In this document: in pieces, positions 25,001-37,000 of the stretch | Layout of the letters: the number at the start of each line of letters is the position of its first letter | How positions within the stretch are numbered: position 1 is the stretch's first letter | Origin: Boesenbergia rotunda | Lineage: Eukaryota > Streptophyta > Magnoliopsida > Zingiberales > Zingiberaceae | NCBI GenBank assembly: GCA_024364735.1 | Contig: JAGFNQ010009990.1 | Coordinates: 124,001 to 188,000 of the forward strand | DNA length: 64,000 nucleotides | Direction of reading: 5' to 3' | Program-made: the position numbers and the translations under genes | The notes under the pieces: generated by a model | Told to the model about the DNA's origin: nothing | The model's database searches: none | Seen by the model: the letters and a program-made list of their open reading frames with translations, nothing else

Positions 25001-28000
25001 GCTGTTGCATAAATAAGTTAAAGTTGGTCATCGGCCATGTCTTAAATTTATGAATCAATTAGAAGTATCAAACAATATTTAGTTAATATAAATGATGAGA
25101 TTATGAAAAGATAAGAGCTTTCTGTATATATAAAAATTTATCAACTTAAAAGTTTTGCAGCAGAAAATATTACAGTTAATATACAAGACAACGTCAATTA
25201 TGGGAGTTCAGATTCATATTGCCAGATTGAAAAGGAATAGAAAAGAACTCCAAATGATAGCTTTAAAAAATCTAATAGAATATGTATTAATATTATCAAA
25301 TTTGAGTTGTTCAAGTGCATAAAACATTTGCTGCAAGATTAAACAGTTTAGCATGTTTGATTCCCAAATTAATATCAATTTAAGCTTGCTAGGTCTTCCG
25401 GCAAACATAATTAAGCAACACATTGCATGGGGCATTGCCACCAAGAGGTCTGGAGGTCAATTGCGGGTAGTGAAATGCTTGCTAGTTCTTGCCCTCCCTC
25501 ATGCAATGTTCATTGTTCAAAGGCAAAAGTCATCCGTGATTTACCTATCTACAAATGACTATGGTATCAGTCGTGTGGAGCACCTGGGGTCAGCATATTA
25601 CCTTTTGCCACCAAAGACATACGAATTCAATAAGAGGCCTAAATTGAAAAGAACAAGCAAGAAGACTATCCTAAAGTTTAAGTCCCTAGGTAGTATTCTT
25701 CTACTTTTTCTTCCTCTTCTACTTATTTCCTCCTCTTACTCCAATGTCCTTCAAAGAGCCTGGTATATTCTCCCAGTAAAAACCTTTTTTAATACCCTAA
25801 ATTTGATAGTTGAGCTTGAGGTGGAGAAACCGTTGGATGGATGAAAAAACACAGGCTATTTTATCACTTAGAGTTTGATTTGCTTTTCTGCGTTCATTTT
25901 GCACTTTTAGTTTACCTTTAACAGTCTTGTTTTGACTTAATGCTATCAATAGGCTGAGCTTGATTTTTATGAGGCTAAGTGATTTATTAGTTTTGAAATA
26001 CGAAAGCTACTTGTTGGCGCAGGCTTTTTCTGGAATTGGTGAAGCAATTCAAATTAGAGCTGATGTATTACAGAATACTGCTCTTGATGCTGCTTTAAAC
26101 ACACAGTTTCTGTTCCAGATTGGTGTCTTCACAGCTATTCCAATGATTTTGGGCTTCATACTAGAATCTGGTTTTTTGACGGTATTAACTTTAGTTACTT
26201 TTCTCACTGCTATTCTGTTGATCCTTATTATTGCAAGTTAATGCAATTTAGTGGTTAAACCCATGATTATTTTAGACAACGCTGGGGAATCATATTTTTA
26301 AATGCATAAATAAATAAAAAGGAATCACACTATGTTATTACAAAGTGAATTTAAATTAAACACTTATGTCACTGAAAGAATAAGTTCATGATGCTGACCC
26401 CAAACAGTTTGCAGTAACATAAATTGTTGTTATTTATGAACTTGTTGATTGTTTTATTTTTCATGACTTGTAAGATGTTTTTGCACATACTTTTTTCTTC
26501 CATATTTATATCTAATTGAGTTAGCTTGTCGTCATAAAATTGATTGTTAGTGTTCTAATGTCTTGTTATATAATCTATCATTGCATCACCTTACCATTTG
26601 CAAATACAAGTGGAGCAAGTAACTAGTTTTGCAATATCTTGAACTCAATTGATTTAATCTCAAGTATAACATGCAAGGATAAGTTTCATAATGTCCGCCC
26701 CAAATGGCATAGACTTGAGCGGCAGGATATGTTTCATAATGTCCACCCTAAATAGTGTCACTAACATTGTTGTTATTGCATGCATCTGTCACTTTTAATT
26801 TGTATGATTTTTACAAGGATAATTTGCACATTTGAATTTCTCTGATTTACAAGGAGAATTCACACATTTTTTTCACACATTTAAATCTAATTGAGTAATC
26901 TTGTTAACATAAAATTTGCAGGTAGTGTGTGACTATGGTTTATAATCTAATAGAGCTGCACCTTACTATTTTCATGTATAAATTGAACTGGTAACTTATG
27001 TCACTGAAAGAATTTGCAATTCATGCACTCAATTTTGTCTTAAGTAGTTTGGTGTCTGTCCATCACAACCTTCTTTTCTTTTATAAAAAGTGATGGGTCT
27101 GATATTAATTTGCTTTTTGTTGTAGAATTTTGTTATTCCATCTGTATGATTGCTAGCAGGACAAAGCCCAACAACACTAAAAATGACTGAAACATATTCA
27201 AACTGAAACATGGTCTGCATTATTGATTTGGCCTTGCCAATCATCAGCCATTTCTCCCACATGATGACTTGACAGAATTAAAAATATCCATCAGATCAAT
27301 TGCTATTTACAAATTCAATCGACTGTAAAATACTGATAAGAAGATTTTGCAGGGTGCTATAGAGGCACAGAAGGATGCTTTTGAATTTCATTTAGTGCTA
27401 CTTCTACAACCAGTCAAGTTAACAACTTCCCAATTAACTTCCATGCAACGGGGACTCATGTTTTTGTTTCAGTTTATAAGTGTTCCAGATTTTACGACAA
27501 TATTGTTTGATTCATGATGGAAGCACAAGTGTGTATCAACAGTCAAGTTGATACTTTTATAACCAGTCAAGTTGACTGTTTTTGTTTCCTGTATCAACCA
27601 ATAAACTATCATTAGAACCATAGTAGTCAAAAGCGAGCGCCTCGCGTGCTTAAGCGCAAGGCACCGCGACGCGAGCCGTCCTCGCTTCTGCGAACGGGGA
27701 AGCGAGCGGGTTGGACAACGCGAGCGCTTCGCGCGACGCGCGAGCATTCTTGCGAGACCGCGACCTGTTCTTTGGAATTTTTTTTTTCCAAATTTGCTTT
27801 TGTTTTTTATTAAAGCCCTAATTCTCCTGCGCCTCTTCATCTTCCTCTCGCCATCGTCGACGTTTGCTCAGTCTTCGTCTGCTTCTCGCCGCCGTCCAAG
27901 CGTCTTCGTCTGCTTCGCCGACGTCCAGATATTCCTTTCTCAGTTCAAATTCAATAGTTGGCACGGTCTGAGATGTCTGGCGAACCTTCCGGCGCTGCTG

Positions 28001-31000
28001 GACACTATTTACGGTGTCCAGCGGTGCCAGAAGCGTCTCGGGATGCCTACCGCGATGCCGGAAGCAACATCGCACCCCTCCAGGGTCGGCCGAAGTGTCC
28101 GGCGCCGCTGGACACTATTTACGGTGTCCAGCGGAGCCGGATGCGTCGCGGCACATCTCCAGCGACGTTGGAAGCAACATCGCCCGCCTCTGGCACTGGC
28201 AGAAGTGTCCGGCGATGCTTCCGGCACCGTTGGAGACGTCCGGCGACGCTTCTGGCGCCGCCGGAGGCTTGAGACGCTACTTCCGGCGGCGCCGGTTTTA
28301 TTTTCGTTTTTCATTAATTTAAAAAAAAATAATTTCTCAAAAAATTCAAACAATTTCTCAAAACAATCTTATAAATTTTATTTAAAATCAGAAATCATAT
28401 AAAAAAAATTTAAAAAAAATCAGAAATCAGATAAATTTAAAATTTAAAATTTAAAAATTATAATAAAAAAATTTATATTTATTAAATCAGATTTAAAATT
28501 TAAATATATAAAAATTATATTTAAACATATAAATTTAAAAATTCATATTTAAATCAGATTTATATGAATTATAATATTTAAATCATATTTATATGAATCA
28601 TATTTAAATAATTAAATGATATTTAAAAAAATTATAATTAATTTAATTAATTCATATAAATCAGATTTATATTTTAATAATACTTTTTTCCAGTTATATA
28701 TATATATTTGTTATTCATTGATTATTATTAGTTTATTGTTATTGATTTCAATTTTCAGCAGCGTTGATTGAGTTGATTCTAAACCATGTTAATAATAGTC
28801 CTTTTGTTTATTACGCTTTTTTCCGTAAAGCCCACGCTTCGCTTTGCGCTTTAAGCCCCAAGACCCTTGAGCACTTTTTTGCGCTTTGCGCTTGTGACAA
28901 CTATGATTAGAACTTAGAATGTTTTTGGTGGGCTTCATCAGTTTTTATTATTTCGAACGACTTTCTTTGCAAGTTATTCTTTGTATTTTATATGCCACAA
29001 GCATTCTTTCCTACTATCTATGGAAATGCTTATTTTTATACTTTGATACTTTTCTACTATCTAATGATTTTATCGTGTAGTATGACTAATTCACGACTTT
29101 TTGTACAGGCTGTTGTTAGCTTTACTACAATGCAATTCCAGCTTTGCTCAGTCTTCTTCACATTCTCTCTTGGAACGAGGACACACTATTTTGGCCGAAC
29201 CATTCTCCATGGAGGTGCTAAGGCAAGTATCTTTTGTTACGTATTCCTATATATATTTTTAATATTTTTCCATATTGGCTACATTGATTTTCATTTTCAG
29301 TACCGTGCCACTGGCCGAGGTTTTGTTGTTCGTCATATTAAGTTTGCAGAGAACTATAGGCTTTACTCTCGCAGCCATTTTGTTAAGGGGTTTGTAATCT
29401 TCCTGATCAAAGTTTAAGTTGATCGTCAACTGAAGTTCTCTAACACCTTATCCTTCTATGCAGATTAGAAGTTGTTCTTTTGTTAATAATAATGCTTGCA
29501 TACGGTTACAATAATGGTGGAGCTGTTTCATACATCCTAATCTCTGTTAGCAGTTGGATCATGGCATTATCTTGGCTTTTTGCTCCATATTTGTTTAATC
29601 CATCTGGTTTTGAATGGCAGAAGTGAGCATCATTTTTTGTTTCTTAATATTTTGTTAGAATCTTGAGAATTCCCACTTTTATTTCAACATAGGTGTGCTT
29701 CAAAGTAATGGAGTTTAAGTTGCTATTTGCTATTGTACAGGACAGTGGAGGATTTCCGAGATTGGACAGATTGGCTGTTTTACCGAGGCGGAATCGGAGT
29801 AAAGGGAGAGGAAAGCTGGGAAGCTTGGTGGGATGAGGAACTGGTATGCTTGCTGTCCTGGGTTATGCGGACCTTATTGATTCAGATGCCTTCTCTTCTA
29901 TAACTTCTGAATATAAGTTAGTGCTTGATGAATTTCATAATCATAAAGTTTAAAATGCTTGAGAAATCTTTGTACCTTCTCTGTTAGGTCAAATTTAGTA
30001 CAGTCTCTTTTTGATTCAAATCTTGGTTTGTAATAATATAAGCGTGTATTAAACAGCATATCTGTACATATCTTCGCAATCTGAAAAAAAAATAATTCAA
30101 AAATATTATGCAATATGAATTCTGCATATGGTATTTGTCATTTGCGAGTGTGTTTTACCCAAACCAGGAAAACTCAATTTTTCATTTGGGATTTGATTGA
30201 TGTTTCACAAATGTTGTGTAACCGTCATTTACTGTTAAATCAAATTCTGATAATTATCATGTGAAAATCCTAATAATTAACTTGAAGGTTAAAAACTTTA
30301 GAACGTGAGCACAAAATACAAAGTTAGGTGTAACAGATGTGCACGTTTGCTTATCTCATAAAAATAATTTTAAGAGTAATATCAATCAAACTTATCATCA
30401 TTATCAATATTCTAACTCATCTCTAATTGTATATTAGATACTGATCAGAGTTCCTGTAAGTGGTTATCATTTTAAGTTTGCATTATTATTACCAGTTCCG
30501 TTCCATTGATTAAACACTTTACTTGCTATATTGAAGCTTTTGACATTTAATTCTCCAGATTATCACTATCTGGTCTTATCACAATTTATTCTTTTTAAGT
30601 ACCTCTGATCATATGTTTTGTTATTAACTAGTAATCCACATGATAAACCAAAGGCACTAAACAATCAAATATAAAGTATAGGGCTCAACACAAATAAAAG
30701 AAGGATAGCAACAGAGTAATAGTAAGTTTTAAAAACTATACCTCCCATGGGTATCACCTGCATAAATAAACCATAAACAAGCTAACATCATGTGAAGAAG
30801 GAAAAGAAATCAATTTTAATTCTCTGTTTTACCACAGTATGTTCTATCAAATTTTCGCTATTGCATGATTAAGCATCTAATTTAACTTCCCTCCTTTTAG
30901 AATATTCTAATTATTATCTTATAACATAAATTTAACATATCTAGTCTCACACAAGCTAAATTTAAAGGAGCAAGTAAGAACACCCACTTCTAAGGAGAAA

Positions 31001-34000
31001 TTTGCATCACCACCAATCCACCCAAGACAAATCTATGCTCTTCTAACAACTAAGAATTCAAGATTTGAATGAGAATGAATATGAATAATGCTTTTACACC
31101 ATAAATCAATTATCATGATGAGGACACTTATCTTGTTTCTCATCGACATTAAAAGGGGTTGGTAAAATTAATCAATTTTGTCCTTGTAAAGCATAAACCC
31201 TATCCCCCTACCAATAGAGAGTAATCACAGTTTAGAACATTGAAGCCTAAACTTAGAATCAGGTGAATAACTCTAAACTCTATTGAAGATACTAAGGATG
31301 CATTGAATAGCAATTGGGCTTTTAAACTTCGACTGTTGATGTCTACTAACATCAACAAGAATCCCATTAGAAATCAAAACATGAGTGACATTTAATTGTC
31401 TCAAGATAAGCAAAGGCAATATATAACCTTCATCAAAGGATGCTTTAATAGCTATTCCACAACTTACCGTTGTTGGGATCATGAGGTGATGGGTATGCTA
31501 GAGGAGAGGGGTGAATAGAGTCTTTCTCTATTCATTTGGTTCCTACAATACTTGTTACGCAACAGAAAGATAAGCAGCAAACAAGTAAAAGGAAAACAAA
31601 TTGACCAAATATGCTTTTTATGTGGTTTAGGACTCTTGCTCCATGACTTTGATTTGTTGGCGGATCACTTCTGGACACCCTCTATCCTTCTCCTTCTTAG
31701 TCAACTATCAAAGGTGGTGAACCCTCATACAACACAAGGATTATAAGAAGATTTTACAAGTGAAAACAAAGGATTCTGATAGGGTTGGTCCTCCTTTTAT
31801 AGGTTTTGAAACCCCTTGTTGTAATATGGTTTACCGTCGATCAGGTAGTCGATAGCGGCGCTATCGCGCGCTATCGCGCGTAGCGCGTCGCGCCGGACAC
31901 CGCTCCACGCTGCACGTCGCGGTGCGGAATGGAATCGCGCCAATCGCGGCCTATCGCGCGCGTCGCGTCGCGCGTCAAACGCGCTCGTCGCGCCCGACGG
32001 TCCAGCTTCTTTGACCTAGGTTAAAAAGCTTATATGGTACAAAATAACCTTATTTTTACCATTACTGCTGTTTTCCCCTGTTTTGCTGCTGCCGACTTCT
32101 CCTGTTCTTCCCGGCGACGATTCCGCCAGCAACTCCGATTCCAAACTCTATTCTCCATTGCAGCTACTCTATTCTCCTGATTCCAGCAAGCATGTAAGCA
32201 ATTTTTGTTGTTTTTTTTTCTTTCTCTGTTCTCAGATTCTCTCCAATCTGTTTTCCTTTTTTTTTTTTTTGGACAGATTCTGTCCTCTGTTTCTGGGCAG
32301 ATTCTGTCTTTTTTTTGGACAGATTCTGTCCTTTGTTTTTTTTTTCATTTTGGACAGATTCCCTATTTTATTTTATATTTCTATTTATTTCAGATTTCTA
32401 AGTTCTAGTCATGGCTGCGCCGACATCATCACAAGGAGCTACTCCATCTTCACATGGTTTAGTGAAACCCACTGGTGATAATATTGACATTGCATGGAAA
32501 TGGAATAGTTTGAAAGATATTATAATAGGAGAGTGTTACTTGTGATTTTGTGGAAAGTCACTACGGTGGAATCACTAGAGCCAAAGACACCAATGTGTGT
32601 GAAGGAGATGTTGATTTTGTAGAAAGGTTCCCCAGATGTAAACAACTTCTTAAAGAAGCTTAGAGAAGAAACTGCTTGAAGAAGCATATTTAGCAGAGAT
32701 GCAAGAAGATGAAATGAGCAAGGAAGTACGAGAATTCATCAAATTAGAAGTGGAAGAGACCTTCATGTACAGCTGAGTCTTTTTTAGGCACCCAAGAAAG
32801 GAATAATGTGAAAGGCCCGATGGATTTGCTTCTTTGAAAAACGTGAAGCACAAATGAAACTTGGAAAGGCTCATAGGCAAACAAGCATCAATGATGCTTG
32901 TGATAAAGAGGCAAGGAAAGAACCATCCAATATATTGCTCGATTTTTTATAGGAATGGATTGCATCAATGTGCAAGGTCAAAAGTTTCAAGATGATGCTT
33001 GAAGCTGTTGGAAACTATGGTCCACATCTTAAGGCTCCAAGTTATCATGAGTTGAGAGTTCCACTCCTTAAAAAGGAGTTGGAATTTATGAAGGACATGC
33101 TAAAGAGCCATAAGGATCAATGGGTGCAATTTGGATGCACAATTATGTCAGATGGGGTCGGCCGCGACACCCATGGCATAGGAAGGGCAATGGCCATGGG
33201 TGTAAGACCTCAAGTGCAAGATCCGGAGAGACTCTACATGGGTAATGGGTGGGAAAGGTTGGACTTCATTGTGGTAGTAGAAGGCTAGCTTGTGCTCAAG
33301 AATGAAGGGTGGCACGGCTAGGGTGTAGTCGTAGATGTAAATTGCCTCGGGAGGAAACAAATGTTTTGAAGGCTTTGTAGGTTCGGTTTTATGGTTCATC
33401 AATGATGGAAGGTATAACACTAACTGCACTCATCGAATAGAGCAAAAGATAGGAAGGGCAATGGCCATGGGTTTAAGACCTCAAGTGCAAGATCGAGAGA
33501 GACTCTAGATGGGTAATGGGTGGGAAAAGTTGGACTTCATAGTGGTAGAAGAAGGCTAGCTTGTGCTCAAGAATGAAGGGTGGCGGGGCTAGGGTTTAGT
33601 CGTAGAGGTGCCTAGTGGCATTTTCATGAGGCTTGCAAAGACTATTCTTTAGTTGTAACTCTCATGGTAACACGAGAGAGAAAAGAGAGCTTATGGTTTG
33701 CAATTTGGATGAGATTTACAGGATTGAAGAGGAAGTGGACAGCAATTTGAATTTATAGGGGGAGAGAAAATGAATAATAATAAAAGAAGTTGCAATATGG
33801 TTTATTTAGAGCTATGATACACTAAGTGAAAAAACTCAATGAAACGCTCAGTGAATGATGGCACTTTGCATGTACACGTCCGATTATGCTCGGACACCAT
33901 CGGCGGCCGAGGCCGCCGTCCGAATCAAACTATACCCTGAGGGGCACGGTGAACCCGTGAGGATGCTGCATGCAAAGTGTCACGTCATTCACTGAGCTTT

Positions 34001-37000
34001 CCTTGAGATTTTCACTGAGTATATCATTTTCCGTTTATTTAATCATAGTTCAAACTCAATCATATTTCCAAATTCAAATCCAACTCGACTGAACTCAAAA
34101 TGACTATATGCCTAATCACAACCTCTAAAAACTTCTCAAAATTAAATTGAATGTTCAAGCTTGTCCATTAAGTATCTTATGGAGCTCAATGTCTAGATCA
34201 AGATTTTTATCAAACTCAACTAACATAGTTGTTTTTCTTATAAATTAGGTTAAACATTTTTCATTCATGAAACTTATATTATTATTTTTTATTTTTAATA
34301 TATTATAATTTAAGATTATTAGTTTATAAATTACTACATTTTTATTGATTTGAATAAAAAATTAAGAATTAAATTTATACTTAAATTTTCCATAAGTTAT
34401 AAATAAGTATTTATAAATTGTTCGTTAACTTTGTTCCTGGACGATAAAGAACTAAGCTTACTAGCAAACTTGTTTATATATTTTTATTATTGAATGAACG
34501 TAAATGAGCTGTATCGTGCCAAAAATTTAGGTAGTTCACTAACGTCCAATTCATTTACATCCTTAATGATGTTTCCACACTAGAAGTTTTGCCTTTTTTA
34601 CAATGTGCTTCTTTGTGTGGTCAGTAAATAGACTAGCTAACTTTGATGAAATTCTAAGTTGCAACAAGCTGCTATAAGGATCTTCAAGATGTTGAGATGA
34701 CTTAGTCATGAAATCGTTAGGAAATTAGTATCTCTCTATGGCTTGGTTTAATCATGGTGCTTTAATGTGTGATAATGTTTACGCTAGTATACCTTTCAGT
34801 GCTAACATGTGTATCGGGGGTTTGCAAGATGCATACACTCACCCTTAGGAAGGATCTTGAAGTAAGCTTTGTTGATGAATTGAAATGATTGAGCATAGAA
34901 CTGTGTGGTGGTTTGACGTCGACAAATTACATCAAACTTAGAGTTGGATCTAAAGACCTTATGATTATTGTATTAGAGTTCATTTTGTGTGGACCGTATA
35001 ATAATAGAGTTAAGATGCTAGGTTGAGGGTTATTACCTAGAGAGCATACTTAATAGACCCTAGTTGACATGTAGTAATTGCTTGGGTCAAGTTCTATCGG
35101 GTTGACACTTGAACAAACAACCTAGAATCTTCGTAAGTCAACCTAGACAATCTAGGTTAACCTAGATTTTTTTGGTAGGTTAACGTAAGCATTCTAGTCA
35201 ACATGTGCGTTCTATGTGGACCTAAGTTGCTGTAGGTCAATCTAAAATCTCGAATATAGGCAACCAACTTAATATAAGTTGGGTCGACTTGATACTTGTG
35301 GTTGGTTGAGGTGTCCAAACCTCTTGTTGGTCAATCTATATTTGAAAGTATAGTTGAAAATTCAAATTTTAGTTGACCAAAGCTTTTGGTTGGCTGATCA
35401 AAGGCTTTGGTTGATAATCAAGTCGTGGATATAACTATTTGTGCTTTGATTTAAAAGCATCTTAATATTTTTTACACAAAACCTTATGCACATTCACTCC
35501 CATTTCTTCTATTTGATTATTGTAGTGTTGAAAGCTACCAAGAGATTTAGAAGGGCTCAATTAAGGATTTTATCTTTAGAATAATGCTCTCTTGGGTATC
35601 TTATAGGGTGAGATGTGAGATTTTATGAATAGACCTATTCATGGTATTTTTGTAGGAAGAATTGATTGACAATATCATTTGTTTGGGTTGAGGTTTCATT
35701 GGGGCATAATTTCTACCTCGTTGAGGTTTAATCCATAGATTCCTGAGGCTTACTCTATTGCATCGAGTTGAGGAGTGGTTCAGTCAGTTTTGTTTTAGGT
35801 TGTTGGATCGGAAGTGATAGTCATAGGTATAGGAAGTTGAGTTCCAAACCATATCGAATTTGTGTTAGCTTTGTGCTTTTTCTGTTATTTTATTTCTGTT
35901 GCATACTTCTATCATTCTCAGCTTGACACATGCATATATTATGAGTTTTGTATTTGAAGAAAAGTATATAACAACTATTCACATGCCTCTAGCCAGTGTC
36001 GTTCCATCGTACGGAAATGACTTTAATATTGGTTGTTAGTAATACAAGATAGAATTCCATGAGTGATAATAGCTAGTATTTACCATCATCAAGTGAATGC
36101 AAAATCTCCCCGGGAGGTGGGCTCTCCTTGGATTCACTAGATAAAGGTGCCTAAATCTTTTTGGAAGATGAGAGAGAGATATTAATCTTCAATTCTCTTC
36201 ATGCTCCTTGTAGGTGTGTTCTCCTTGATTGTTCCTTATCCTCCAGTTACTGGATTTAGCATACACTTGGCAATGCAGATGGAGCTGCAATGGTCGCTTC
36301 TTAGTTGTCTGCTCACCTACAAATATGCATGGAGAACTTATAGATAAGGTTAGAGAGAGAAATTTTTGAGGCTTCAATTCTCATCATTTGGAGGTGGGCT
36401 CTCTGTGATTATTCCTCATCAGCTGGATTTAACATACACTTAGCAATGGTTGCTTCTCAGTTGTCTGCTCACCTACAAATATGTATTGAGAACTTACAGA
36501 TGTGAGCAGAATGTTTATTTGACTTTTGTTAGGACCAAAAAAATTCATATATCTCCACAATGGTATGATATTATCACTTTGGGTAGAACTCAAAAACAAA
36601 TTCATGAGGGCTTAGGCCCAAAGTGGACAATATCAAATCATTATAGAGATATGTGAATTCTTTTTGCCCTAACAAGTGGTATTAGAGTCATGGTCCAGAT
36701 CGAGCTATGTGGGTGGAATAGTGGCTTGAACGAAGGTTGTGAGGTGGTCCGGAGCAAGTTAAGGGTGATCGGATGCTTGTGGGGAGGCCTAGAGCAGGTC
36801 AAAAGTGACCATATGCTTGAGGGGAGACTTGGAGCATGTCAAAAGTAACCGGATGCTTGAAGGGAGGTCCGGACCATGAGAATAATGGTGATCCTTCGTT
36901 TGAGGAGAGGATTTTTGGAAATACAACCAAAGGTCCATGTTGGAAATACATGGAAAATATCATGAGTTTATAAGATGAAAGATATCTTAGGAGGCCTTTT

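Larger units (their letters stand above)
13539..26022 (+). other. intron c/d (12.5 kb), nested transposons
   Basis: The intron is GTTAGT...GCGCAG, the largest in the window. Contents: SINE (14758-14977), MITE-like element (15501-16133), a minus-strand RTE LINE in two pieces (17027-17848 and 23228-23530), LTR element A between them (17849-23227) and a solo LTR inside A (21197-22378). The segments 13539-14740, 16134-17026 and 23531-26022 are AT-rich with nothing firmly recognised. Around 25434 a short stretch (TGCCACCAAGAGGTCT) matches the complement of the S2 SINE head and may be a fragment of that family. Confidence 0.85.

Noticed and set aside
25353..25844. 163-residue + frame upstream of exon d
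   Set aside because: It is in intron c/d, overlaps a possible S2 SINE fragment, and has no recognisable domain. The callose synthase family has no sequence to place there.
27794..28402. 202-residue + frame and several overlapping frames on both strands
   Set aside because: All lie in the GC-rich core of the hAT-like element and follow its repeats. Six-way openness in a GC-rich block is not evidence for a protein.
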